This document shows, piece after piece, positions 1-8,060 of a DNA stretch of 12,177 bases. Source of the DNA: Euperipatoides rowelli (Eukaryota > Onychophora > Udeonychophora > Euonychophora > Peripatopsidae); the NCBI GenBank assembly GCA_003024985.2, contig PXIH01S0045453.1, one strand, 5' to 3'. The stretch's first letter is position 1. Every line of letters starts with the position of its first letter. Below the pieces are notes generated by a model, which was given only the letters and a program-made list of their open reading frames with translations, was not told where the DNA came from and made no database searches. The position numbers and the translations under genes were made by a program.

Positions 1-319
1 TTTTTACCTTAAAAGTCATGTTTAATTCATCATTTCTTCATATTCGATTAAATAATTAAGATAATCTCAGTTTATTAAGCCATTTTTAGATTATGAAAAA
101 CGCAGCATGACATCAATAAACGTTATCTTGATAGCGCTGTTGCTTTAGGCACTGTATTCTTAGTATACAATATCTCGGAAATTTGGTCTAGCAGACCACA
201 TTGAAAATAAAGTACAATAGCTTACGGGAAAAATAAAATATCCCTTAAGCAATAATATTAACATATCATTCAAATTTACTTTATTTTTTTTAATTTGAAC
301 ATTGGGTTTAAATGCAAAA
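1..319 (+). repeat. Left terminal inverted repeat of long-TIR element copy 1
   Basis: It matches the reverse complement of 810-1116 with scattered substitutions and small indels. Shared landmarks are TTTTTACCTTAAAAGTCATG at 1-20, the GATAGCGCTG block near 130, the ATTTGGTCTAGCAGACC block at 182-198 and GGGTTTAAATGCAAA at the inner edge. Within the arm GGTCT-AGC-AGACC (186-198) is a small perfect hairpin. The outer end is cut by the window edge. Confidence 0.85.
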
Positions 320-809
320 TAAATAAGTTTTCCAATTAGAAAACAACGTAGGCTATTTATTATAATTCTGAATATACATAATATATTAATAATCATTACA
401 AACATTTGATATCAAACGAAAAAAATCCATACTGTATAACACAATTTCAATTTTTCACAGGAAAATGCTCCAGAAAATTCATTAAATCGAACTCACTTCA
501 TAAATGGCAATATAAAGATTCTTAAGCTACAGAGCAAGACCACTACCGACCATGGATCGTGTTGTTGTTTTGTGATATTCTAGGCACTGTAGTTTTGTGT
601 GCTTCAACATTTTGTAAACTAACTTAATACAAATTCATAAGGAAAAACTCAAATGCAAATAAATTCATAACTTATTTTTATTAGATGGGATTTACATTAA
701 ATTTAATATGCATTATTGTATTTATTTATTAAACTTTATTATAACTATAGATCTATATGGTGTCTATACAGCCTATGGTTTTCGTAAGTTATTATCGTAG
801 GGCTTTTTC
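320..809. other. Internal spacer of long-TIR element copy 1, non-coding
   Basis: About 490 AT-rich bases between the two arms. The same sequence, in the same orientation and with modest divergence, follows the left arm of copy 2 (about 7598-8060), so it belongs to the element and is not host DNA. Shared blocks include AACAACGTAGGCTATTTATT, TTTTTCACAGGAAAA and GGGATTTACATTAAATTTAA. I see no open frame with protein-like features. Confidence 0.75.
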
Positions 810-1164
810 TTTGCATTTAAACCCAACCAATGTTCAAATACCAAAAAAAAAGGTAAAATCGAATGAGCCGTTAATATTATTGCTAAAGGATATTTTATTT
901 TTACCTTAAGCTATTGTACTTTATTTTCAATGCGGTCTGCTAGACCAAATTTCCGAGATGTTGTATAGTACAGTGCCTAAAACAACAGCGCTATCAAGAT
1001 GACGTGTCTTGACGTCAAGCTGCGTTTTTCATAATTTTAAAACAACTTAATAAACTGAGATTATCTTAATTATTTAATCGAATATGAAGAAATGATCATG
1101 ACTTTTAAGGTAAAAATAAACCATTTTAGCTTTTCTTTACATTCACACTGATAATACACTTTAA
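810..1164 (-). repeat. Right terminal inverted repeat of long-TIR element copy 1
   Basis: This is the reverse complement of the left arm, and of the complete left arm of copy 2 at 7225-7597. The arm is about 355 bases and ends with ATAATACACTTTAA at 1151-1164. It carries the palindrome TTGACGTCAA at 1009-1018, which contains a consensus CRE/ATF half-site pair (TGACGTCA). The matching sites are TGACGTCA at 7377-7384 in copy 2 and a decayed form near 108-115 in the left arm. Confidence 0.85.
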
Positions 1165-1180
1165 TAATAACAATTTTTGG

Positions 1181-2298
1181 TCAAAACCAAGCCTTTTTTA
1201 TGATTGATGAGGTATTCAAATCCCATTTTAAATTAAATTGAATCCAGACCCCAATAATTTTTGTAAAATTTACTTCATTAATGATAGTATCATCAAGTTT
1301 AATAACAGACTGAGGTTTGAATTTTAGAAAACTGTGCACAAGTAAATTACATTTATCAGTATTAAGTGGTAAATCAATTAGCTGAGTTTGACAGAATAAT
1401 TTGCTGGATATAAATTGAGAAGTTGACATTTATTTATCTATTATACATGAGATTATTAAATCATCAACCAATTTAAAATGATAATATTCCTCTATGAGTA
1501 AATCATTAACCAGGATAATAAAAAGTTTGCCACCAAAACTGAACCCTGTAGAATGCCATTAGTACTGACATAACATTTTATAATATTAAGTATATTTATT
1601 TTTAAAACATGAGATCTGTTGCCTAAGAGTGAACTTATCCATTTTTATGACAGAATTAAGAGGAAGTAATTGCTTAAGCTTATTTATTAAGACCTTATGA
1701 TTCAAATTGCCATAGGCCTTACTAAAATCTTTGATGATTGTACATACAGAAACACTCTTGTCAAGTTCTCTTAACACAAAGTCCAGATATAAGATGAGGT
1801 AATGTGATGTGGAACGAGAAGGGATATCTCCAAAATGATATTTATCAATTTTAGATAAGAGGAGTGGTAACATTTGTTTTAAAATGTGAAGTTCACAAAT
1901 CTTGCCAATGGTAGATGTTGTGGCTATAGGCCTAACTTTAAGTGGATTAGAAGGATGAGGTTGTTTTTGGATGGGAATTATAAAGGCAATCTTCCATGTT
2001 TCAGGGCATTTTTCAGATAAAAGGGAAAGATTAATGGCAGGTGACAGGGGCTGCTAACTAAAGAAAGAGCTCACTCCAAAGAAAAGAAGGCAAACAGGTG
2101 CAATTGATGTTGTAGATTTATTGAATTAAGACAATGAAAAACTTTCAGCTCTTCCATAATAGGAATGTTGGAGTAGAATAATGGATAAACATCAGAATAA
2201 AATGGTACTATTAGGGGATGGGAGTTGGCATGCTTTGAGAAAAAGTTCAGAATTTCATGATAAGTTTCATCTGGAGATAAATCAGGGAATATGATGGT
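1181..2298 (-). pseudogene. Decayed non-LTR retrotransposon reverse transcriptase, fragment A
   Basis: Reading the minus strand from 2298 down, an open frame gives FPDLSPDETYHEIL, then a degraded stretch with a stop. It resumes around 2040 with the usual order of a jockey/CR1-type RT: PETWK...IPIQKQ, then RPIATTSTIGKICEL, then a FGDIPSRSTSHYLI block. Motif A follows as KDFSKAYGNLNHK, with its Asp codon at 1727-1729. After a frameshift near 1638 comes IKWISSLLGNRSHVLK and the GILQGSVL motif (1529-1557, minus strand). After another shift near 1530 comes LFIILVNDLL and the catalytic motif C as KLVDD (DD at 1460-1465). A stop near 1430 separates the thumb segment (KCNLLV...IIGVWIQFNLKWD...IIKKA), which ends near 1181. 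The endonuclease, the C-terminal end and the 3' tail are absent. At least two frameshifts and two in-frame stops make it dead. The exact clade is not assigned. Confidence 0.85.
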
Positions 2299-3224
2299 TT
2301 AATAATAATATGAAATTGATTAGGATTATTTTTTTCAATTTTATAGTGAATGTATATATACAGTAGGTACAGTATATATATAGTATTACCATAACATAGA
2401 CCTATTTAAAAAAAAATTTCTTTAAAATTTTGATAAATTTGAACAACTTATAGTTAAAAAGTGAAAATTTCAGTTTTGTGCATGCAAAGAACAGTGATTG
2501 GAAATGAAAAATATTAATTTGATTCTTATTACATTTGAAAAAAAAAAATCTAATAAAACTTCTATAAAGTATTCATGTTAGGAAAGAGGGCAAGTCAGCA
2601 AAACTATTTTGAAATTATGTTAAAAAAAGATTTTGCTAATCATGAAATGTTAAACAACTTTTGAAAAAAGCTATTAAAAAGCCCATTTCAGAACTTGTTA
2701 ATAAAGAATTTGAAAAATCTTAAGTTGTTACAAATGTATTCCCAACAATGGCAGCCAAAATAGATTCCAATGAAATCACAAATAATGGTAGTAAAAAAGT
2801 GAAAAACTGAGAGCAGTTTGGGTTAAAATGTTTGCTGGCCCAGTTATACTGATCTGTTTACACGCTGATTAAAATTAATTGGTATTCCTAGCAACACCGT
2901 CTGTTCCTCTCATACTTCTGCATTATTAATCAGACTACATTTTAGAACAAATGTTATGACAACCGAATAAATCCTCATCCACAAATAATTCAAACATTGT
3001 CTTTATTTAAATATTTATAGCTCAGAATACATAATGTTCAGGAAATAAAGTTGATACATTAATAAAACAGCCACCAAGAATTAAGTTTTTTTTTCTTTTT
3101 TTTTTCAGAAAGTATATTTAGAACTAGCTTAGAAATATTAAAATAAAAGTAATTATTAAATACAAGTTAATTTTCTTTCATAGAAAATATAACTTTATTT
3201 ATTATCATTATTGCTATTTCTACT
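2299..3224. other. AT-rich spacer with no recognisable gene
   Basis: About 925 bases of strongly AT-rich sequence between the two retrotransposon remnants. It holds a short TATATA/CAGTA-rich patch at 2348-2385, several A tracts and a T tract at 3086-3105. The longest ATG frame with a good start context is only 20 codons (from 2750) and resembles nothing known. Part of it may be unrecognisable leftovers of the flanking elements, but I cannot show this. Confidence 0.55.
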
Positions 3225-3511
3225 ATTAAGATACATTTTATTACTAGTTCGTGCATTGGTCTTATCTGGTGTGACACTAAGGATAGTACTTTACCCGGTC
3301 TTGGTGACCATGGTATAATATATTGCGTATTAGATAAGAAATTGGAAATTAAATTAAATAGACCTAAAATGGTCAGAAAGTATAGCAGATTTCGAGAGAC
3401 AGATTTCTTAATTGATCTGAAAAATAAACCATGGCACAATATAGACTAGTAGTACTAAATAATCTTGACTATAAAGTTGAACTACTAAATAAAAACCTCA
3501 CAGACGTATTA
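3225..3511 (+). pseudogene. Endonuclease (EEP-type) C-terminal fragment of retrotransposon B
   Basis: The plus-strand frame from about 3225 to the stop at 3447-3449 reads KIHFITSSCIGLIWCDTKD, then STLPGLGDHGIIYCVLD, then RPKMVRKYSRF and FLIDLKN. The GLGDHGIIY part corresponds to the conserved (S)DH motif that closes the metal-dependent endonuclease domain of LINE elements, where the usual form is SDHxxIY. Asp-His is kept at 3306-3311, while the preceding Ser is Gly here. After a stop and a frame change, VELLNKNLTDVL runs up to 3511, where the inserted TIR element begins. The N-terminal two thirds of the domain, with the remaining catalytic residues, are missing. Confidence 0.72.
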
Positions 3512-3624
3512 CAGGTCAAATGTAACGGATTTTTTTTTATTATTGATTTTCAAAGATAATTACTATAAAAAAAAATTCCACTGGAAAATTTTTTTTTAAA
3601 TGCATAAAAAAAAAGTTATTTAAA
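3512..3624 (+). repeat. Left TIR of the nested TTA element
   Basis: It runs from AGGTCAAATG to AGTTATTTAAA and matches the reverse complement of 4057-4173, with length differences in the A and T tracts. Weaker similarity continues inward for about 25 bases. Confidence 0.8.
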
Positions 3625-4056
3625 GATAAAATTAAGACTATTGCTTTCCTCAGTCTGAGATTACAATTTGAAGTTTCCACATTGTTTTGGGGTCTGAGAT
3701 TAATTTGATGACAAAATAGCCTCTACAGCTGTTTTCTTTGTAATGATTTAACATACAAATAGAGATATTTTCAATCTGTATTAAAGGTCATTTTGATTTT
3801 TAAAAAAAAAAACAAATTGGACCATAATAGCACAAAGGATGAATTTGATTATGATTTTTTACAAATATTTAAACATTTAGACCATATGATATCCAGCTTT
3901 AAGCTGACAAANATAGCAAATATTCTATAGTTAAGTATANCAAGCTGTATTCATTTATAGNCTATGATGTCACAAAATATCTCCCCTGGTNTGTAAAGTG
4001 GACAATGTTGTTTTAAGGGTGAGGAGCTAAAGACAATTATTTTAAAAATAGAATTT

Positions 4057-4173
4057 TAAATAACTTTTTTGTTTTAAATTTTTTTTTTTTTTCTGGTGGA
4101 AATTTTTTTTTTAGTAAAAATCTTTGAAAATCAATAATTAAAAAAAATTAAAAAAATCCATTACATTTGACCT
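4057..4173 (-). repeat. Right TIR of the nested TTA element
   Basis: It is the reverse complement of the left arm. Conserved blocks are CATTTGACCT at the tip, TCTTTGAAAATCAATAA, a GGTGGAAATT block (left arm TTCCACTGG) and TTTAAATAACT at the inner edge. Confidence 0.8.
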
Positions 4174-4176
4174 TTA

Positions 4177-6167
4177 AATATACATGCAACGATGATAAAA
4201 ATTTCAAAGAGAAAACACAGAAGATTTCTCCCACTGGATCAATCAAGAACTTATATTAATAAATGACAAAAATAAATTTCTGGAATTGGCGCTGGACTTT
4301 GGTGACTACATAATATGGAACATCTACAAAAAGTTGAAAAACTTAAAGACGCCTAAACAAAATAAATTATTATACAGCAGAATTTGAGAAGAGTAAAGGA
4401 AGCTCCCGAAATGTCTGGAGAAATATAAATGAACTAATGGGCAAAAAGAAAACAAATAGTGAAGGTAGGCTACTAAGTTACCAAGGGAGATTTCAGTTGA
4501 TGATTTAAACAGTTACTTTGTGTCAACAGGTACTAATATTCATGATGAATTAAAATTGGTTAAAATCCATAAAAACTACAAATATGAATTGTTCGACATG
4601 GGTGATGATTATTTAAATGGATTCAATTTTGAACCAGTATTACTTGAACAAGTGGGAAAAAAAATTGAAATACCGAATAAAAGTGCTATGGGAGAGGACA
4701 ATCTAGGTGCCCACATTTTGAAGATAGCCATTCCTGTTATAGGAGAAGTTTTGACATATATTATTAACTGTTCTCTACACAAAAATATTTTTCCAAAAGC
4801 CTGGAAAATGAAAAAATAATACCTATTCACAAAAGCGGAGACAAAAAAAATACTTCAAATTATAGACCAATAGCGTTGCTTTCATTGTTGGGAAAGGTTT
4901 TAGAGAAAATTATTCATGACCAGATGTCTTTATATATTAAAAAAAATTTGTTATCAGATCTCCAATGGGGCTTTAAAAAAACAATTCAACAGCTACTTGC
5001 CTGTTGGGGATGACAAATGACTGAAAAGTTCCAGCAGATAATAAACAATTAACGGGAGTGTTAACTTTGGACTTAACAAAAGTGTTTGACTGCTTGTCCC
5101 ACAATTGTACTGGATCGATTGGCGATGCTGGGGTTGTCTCCAAAAACTCTAAATTGGTTCCATAGTTATTTGGAAGACAGTCATCACCAAAGAGTTTACT
5201 GTGATCTGGTAAATTCAACATATTTACTCGCTTCAGTGGACATACCCCAGGGCTCCGTACTTGGGCCATTGTTGTTTAATATATATGAATCCAATTTTTG
5301 ATGTAGTGAAAGACTGTAAACTGATCCTATTAGCAGATGATGTTACTTTGTATTATAGTGATAGGGATATAAATTGTATAACTAACAAATTGGAATGTGA
5401 TCTGGTGATACTGTCAAATTGGTTAGCACAAAACGGTCTAAAATTAAATCCAAACAAGTCCAAATTTATGATAACTGGAACTAAGAAAAATAAGATAAAA
5501 AAACAGGATGATAATATAATGATTAAGTGTGGAGACACACTAATTGAACAAACCAATTGTATTAAAATACAGGGCTTTCAAATTGATGATTTACTCTCAT
5601 GGAAAGACCATTTAAATTTTTTAACAAGGAAAACAAGGAGTCTTAATAAAATATTATTGAAATTAAGAAATTATTTGCCAACAAATGTCCTAAAAATGAT
5701 TTTTGAATCACTCATCATCCCACATATAAACTATTGCGATGTTGTGTGGATGGAGTGCGATAGGGCCCAAATAGCCAAAGTTAATCAATCTCTAACATGG
5801 CAGCAAGATACAAAGTATACGGTCCATTACACTCTAGTGCCTCTAAGGCGTTGTCCTATCTAAATTGGATGCCTTTACACAAATTGAGACTATTTCATTT
5901 TTATTTTTGTAGTGGAAAGTTTTGGTTACGGAAAAGCCATTTACCCTAAGATCTTTACTGTCTTATTCAGATACAAGGAACAAGATGTCAACTAGACTTG
6001 CAACAAGTCGAGGCCTAAAGGTGGAATCATTCAACACAAAATTTGGGGCCAGATCTTTAGTGGGCTGAGGCCCAAANCATTGGAATGAATTATCGGGTCA
6101 CATTAGACTTTGCGATAATTTGAATGATATCTTATCAGTATCTAAAATTCCAAGATTAACTGTATGA
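4177..6167 (+). pseudogene. Reverse transcriptase ORF of non-LTR retrotransposon B, frameshifted
   Basis: Pieces in shifting frames give the whole RT in order. The linker has KRKHRRF, then WINQELILINDKNKF, then EFEKSKGSSRNVWRNINELM and VDDLNSYFVSTG. The fingers follow with SAMGEDNLGAHILK, PKAWKM, IIPIHKSGDKKNTSNYRPIA, LLGKVLEKII and LQWGF. Motif A is LTLDLTKVFDCLSHN (about 5065-5105). The palm continues with LDRLAMLGLS, IPQGSVLGPLLFNIY (from 5242) and catalytic motif C LLADDVTLYY, with DD at 5336-5341. The thumb has GLKLNPNKSKFM, then LSWKDHL, IIPHINYCDVVW. The C-terminal part continues as ALSYLNWMPLHKLRLFHF, then TRNKMSTRLATSRG, FGARSLVG and WNELSGHIRLC, ending at a stop at 6165-6167. Catalytic residues survive, but at least seven frameshifts or stops (for example near 4230, 4378, 4485, 4815, 4975, 5108, 5285, 5905 and TGA at 6067) make it non-functional. 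One N is at 6077. Confidence 0.9.
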
Positions 6168-6293
6168 ACATTTTTAATATTTCGATTTTTAATTGGTAAC
6201 TGTTGGTCACTATCGATTCTGTTATGTGTATGCTAGACATGGACCTGGAGGAGCACCATTGTGAATGTCACGCAATAGATAAATAAATAAATA
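6168..6293 (+). other. 3' untranslated region and ATAA-repeat tail of retrotransposon B
   Basis: About 110 bases follow the RT stop, containing GACATGGACCTGGAGGAGCA and then ATAA units at 6279-6293. A short simple-sequence tail instead of poly(A) is common in several LINE clades and marks the intact 3' end of the insertion. Confidence 0.7.
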
Positions 6294-6851
6294 GTATACC
6301 ATTAATAATAATCTGCCACCACCCCATGCTATAATTACTCCATTAATATTATCGAAATTTTAATAACACATTTGCATTAAAAACTACTATAGCCTACATA
6401 GCACCAACCTAAAATACAGTATATCATTTAAACAAATATACTAATATTACGTTACTACCTTAGAAATTTGTACTATGGTAATCTTAATAATACATATTAA
6501 GCTAAATCTGCAAATACTAATACTATTTTGGGATTTCATACTATATTAATCTTAATCAGTGTGTCACTGCTATAGTAATTATTTAATAGTATGTTACTCA
6601 TAAAATGCTAATCATTATGTTACTACTTAGTAATAAATTACATAACAGCTCCGATTTGAGTCATTTAGCCAGTGAATCATTGGTAAATAAAGCATTTTTT
6701 TTTTCATTTTGAGTTGTTTTTTTGTGCCAAGTGTCAATTTAAAATAAATTTATTAAAATCAAATTTTTTGTGAAGATTATTTTACAAAATAAACATTAAA
6801 ATGTTTATTGTAAAGTTTGTTTCTTTTAACAGTACAGTAAAAAAAAAGATA
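6294..6851. other. AT-rich spacer, no gene seen
   Basis: About 560 AT-rich bases between the retrotransposon tail and the hAT-like element. Loosely recurring GTTACTAC/ATACTAAT-like words occur at 6430-6640, too irregular to call a tandem array. A small hairpin lies at 6781-6815. No protein-like frame on either strand. Confidence 0.55.
6781..6815. repeat. Short perfect-core hairpin
   Basis: TTTACAAAATAAACATT (6781-6797) faces AATGTTTATTGTAAA (6800-6814) across a 2-base gap, with one bulged region. It lies in plain spacer. In AT-rich DNA such hairpins arise easily, so no function is claimed. Confidence 0.45.
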
Positions 6852-6859
6852 GGTTCCTG
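6852..6859 (+). repeat. Left target-site duplication of the hAT-like element
   Basis: GGTTCCTG immediately precedes the element tip CATGGGTGT and is repeated exactly at 7082-7089. Confidence 0.8.
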
Positions 6860-7081
6860 CATGGGTGTACGCAGAAAAAATGTAGTAGGGGAGGAGGGGA
6901 AGGGTGGCAAAAAAAGTTTTTGATAAGCCTTTTTTTTTTATAGTTGTATGGACGTTAAGATGCTTCACACTAGTAATATTACTAAAGAATGCCAGCTTTA
7001 TATTAAATACCTACATTTTTGTTTTAACTAATTTTTCCAGGGGATCCTGCTTTTGCCCCCCCCCCCCAGTTGACACCCATG
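6860..7081. mobile_element. hAT-like miniature inverted-repeat element, 222 bases
   Basis: The tips are CATGGGTGT (6860-6868) and its perfect complement ACACCCATG (7073-7081). Both abut an 8-base direct repeat, GGTTCCTG, with no gap. An 8-base duplication plus a CA...GGGTG-type tip is the pattern of the hAT superfamily. Similarity of the ends continues imperfectly inward: the left end has a G-rich tract (6888-6906) followed by GGCAAAA, and the right end, read from the other strand, has 12 G (C tract 7056-7067) followed by GCAAAAG. The interior is too short for a transposase. Open frames crossing it on both strands extend past its borders and look accidental. It must have been moved by a transposase encoded elsewhere. 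Confidence 0.82.
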
Positions 7082-7089
7082 GGTTCCTG
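7082..7089 (+). repeat. Right target-site duplication of the hAT-like element
   Basis: An exact repeat of GGTTCCTG from 6852-6859, directly after the tip ACACCCATG. The perfect match suggests a fairly recent insertion. Confidence 0.8.
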
Positions 7090-7224
7090 TATTATATACA
7101 GGCTATCTCTTATGGAAATTTAATACTCAATTTGAGTCATTTTAAATTGAGTTACATATTTTAGGAACTAAACAACAACTCCAATCAAGTCTGTGGTGTA
7201 TTTAATATGACGACGACGTTAATC

Positions 7225-7597
7225 TTAAAGTGTATTATGAGTGCTATTATAAACAAAAGCTAAAATGGTTTATTTTTACCTTAAAAGTCATGTTTAATTC
7301 ATCATTTCTTCATATTCGATTAAATAATTAAGATATCAGTTTATTAAGCCATTTTTGAATTATGAAAAAAGCGGCCTGACGTCATGACACGTCATCTTGA
7401 TAGCGCTGCTGTTTTAGGCAGTGTACTTTATAGTATACAAGATCTCGGAAATTTGGTCTAGCAGATCTCATTGAAAATAAAGTACAATAGCTTACGGTAA
7501 AAATAAAATATCCCTTAGCAATAATATTAACGGATCATTCAATTTTCCTTTTTTTTTTTTTTTTTGAATTTGAAATCATTGGGTTTAAATGCAAAAT
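7225..7597 (+). repeat. Complete left terminal inverted repeat of copy 2
   Basis: The only complete left arm in the window. It shows the family tip TTAAAGTGTATTATGAGTGC and the AAAAGCTAAAATGG block that complements 1121-1134 of copy 1. It includes TGACGTCATGACACGTCA (7377-7394) and GATAGCGCTG (7397-7406), the CpG-bearing sites that are partly decayed in the left arm of copy 1. Confidence 0.82.
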
Positions 7598-8060
7598 AAA
7601 TAAGTTTCCCATCAGGAAACAACGTAGGCTATTTATTAAAATGCTGAATACATAATATATTAATAACAAACATTTGATACAGAACATAAAAAAAAACAGT
7701 GTATAATAAAATTTCAATTTTTCACAGGAAAAAGCTCCAGGAAATACATTAAATCGAACTCACTCCATAAATCACAATATAAAGATTCTTAAACGTCAGA
7801 GTGAGACCGCTCATGGCCAATGCTCGTGTTGTTGTTTTATGTTCTTCAACATTTTGTAAACTAACCTAACGCAAGTTCATAAGGAAAAACTCGAATGCAA
7901 AAAAATCCATAACTTATTTATTAGAAATGGGATTTACATTAAATTTAATATGCAGAATTGTATTTATCTAATAAACTTTATTATAACTTCAAATTAACTC
8001 TAGATCTACTGTAGGCTTATATGGTGTCTATAATAGCCTACGGTACTCGTAAAATTTATG
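7225..8060. mobile_element. Non-autonomous long-TIR element, copy 2 (right TIR missing)
   Basis: From TTAAAGTGTATTAT at 7225 this copy follows copy 1 in the same orientation: left arm (position 7273 matches window base 1), then spacer. The two stay alignable until about 8056, where copy 1 reads CCTATGGTTTTCGTAA and copy 2 CCTACGGTACTCGTAA. Faint similarity may run on to about 8090. The expected right arm (reverse complement of 7225-7597) does not follow; AT-rich sequence does. It is therefore deleted at its right end and probably immobile. The minus-strand frame at 7535-7717 is made of arm and spacer sequence and is not a gene. Relative to copy 1 it has a longer T tract (7548-7565) and a few short indels. 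Confidence 0.8.

Larger units (their letters stand above)
1..1164. mobile_element. Non-autonomous long-TIR DNA element, copy 1 (left tip missing)
   Basis: The first 319 bases and the stretch 810-1164 are imperfect reverse complements, around a spacer of about 490 bases. Base 1 pairs with about base 1116. A second copy at 7225 shows that about 48 bases of the left tip lie outside this window. The right boundary is set at TTAA (1161-1164) because similarity between this right arm and the left arm of the other copy fades there. No transposase is encoded; the open frame on the minus strand at 160-405 lies mostly in the arm and resembles nothing I know. Long arms with a short non-coding middle suggest a foldback-like or large miniature element mobilised in trans. 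The superfamily is not clear: TTAA recalls piggyBac, but the tip reading inward from TTAA (AGTGTATTAT) is not the usual piggyBac CCC start. Confidence 0.82.
3512..4173. mobile_element. TIR miniature element with TTA duplication, inserted in retrotransposon B
   Basis: Both ends carry the same inverted sequence, AGGTCAAATGTAA at 3513-3525 and TTACATTTGACCT at 4161-4173, followed inward by TTATTGATTTTCAAAGA and A/T-tract blocks. The 3-base TTA at 3509-3511 is repeated at 4174-4176. Counting TTA once joins the broken coding sequence sensibly, as DVL followed by NIHATMIK. A 3-base TTA/TAA duplication and a non-coding middle fit a Tourist-like element of the PIF/Harbinger superfamily; that class is inferred from duplication size only. 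The interior has no coding potential and contains four N bases (3912, 3940, 3961, 3991). GTCTGAGATTA occurs twice inside, near 3653 and 3692. Confidence 0.8.
3225..6293 (+). mobile_element. 5'-truncated non-LTR retrotransposon B (endonuclease end, RT, ATAA tail)
   Basis: A plus-strand LINE-type element is traceable from the end of an apurinic-like (EEP) endonuclease domain, through a linker and a full-length RT, to a 3' untranslated region ending in tandem ATAA units (6279-6293). That order (endonuclease, RT, simple-repeat tail) is typical of jockey/CR1-group elements. It is 5'-truncated or degraded beyond recognition before 3225. It is interrupted by an unrelated TIR element at 3512-4173, and by several frameshifts and stops. 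I found no convincing target-site duplication: the bases after the tail (GTATACCATT) have only a weak echo near 3112. Its RT motifs differ clearly from remnant A (LADD against LVDD at motif C), so this is a different family. Confidence 0.88.

Noticed and set aside
160-405. Minus-strand open frame of 81 codons
   Set aside because: It lies in the TIR and spacer of the long-TIR element, has random AT-rich composition and is not kept intact in copy 2.
1-1164. piggyBac assignment from TTAA at the border
   Set aside because: The tip inward of TTAA is AGTGTATTAT, not the CCC-type piggyBac tip, and no single copy here has both flanks to prove a duplication.
3167-3439. Minus-strand open frame of 90 codons
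   Set aside because: It is the antisense of the endonuclease fragment, whose plus-strand reading has the recognisable DH motif.
4973-5269. Minus-strand open frame of 98 codons
   Set aside because: Antisense shadow of the RT palm region of element B; the plus strand carries the RT motifs.
6904-7164. Plus-strand open frame of 86 codons, and the minus-strand frame at 6777-6968
   Set aside because: Both cross the borders of the hAT-like element, include homopolymer runs (Phe and Pro) and resemble no protein.
1-8060. Two direct copies (1-1164 and 7225-8060) flanking 6 kb with RT sequences, as in an LTR retrotransposon
   Set aside because: The copies contain long internal inverted arms, lack TG...CA ends, and the enclosed RTs are two non-LTR types in opposite orientations with no gag, protease or integrase.
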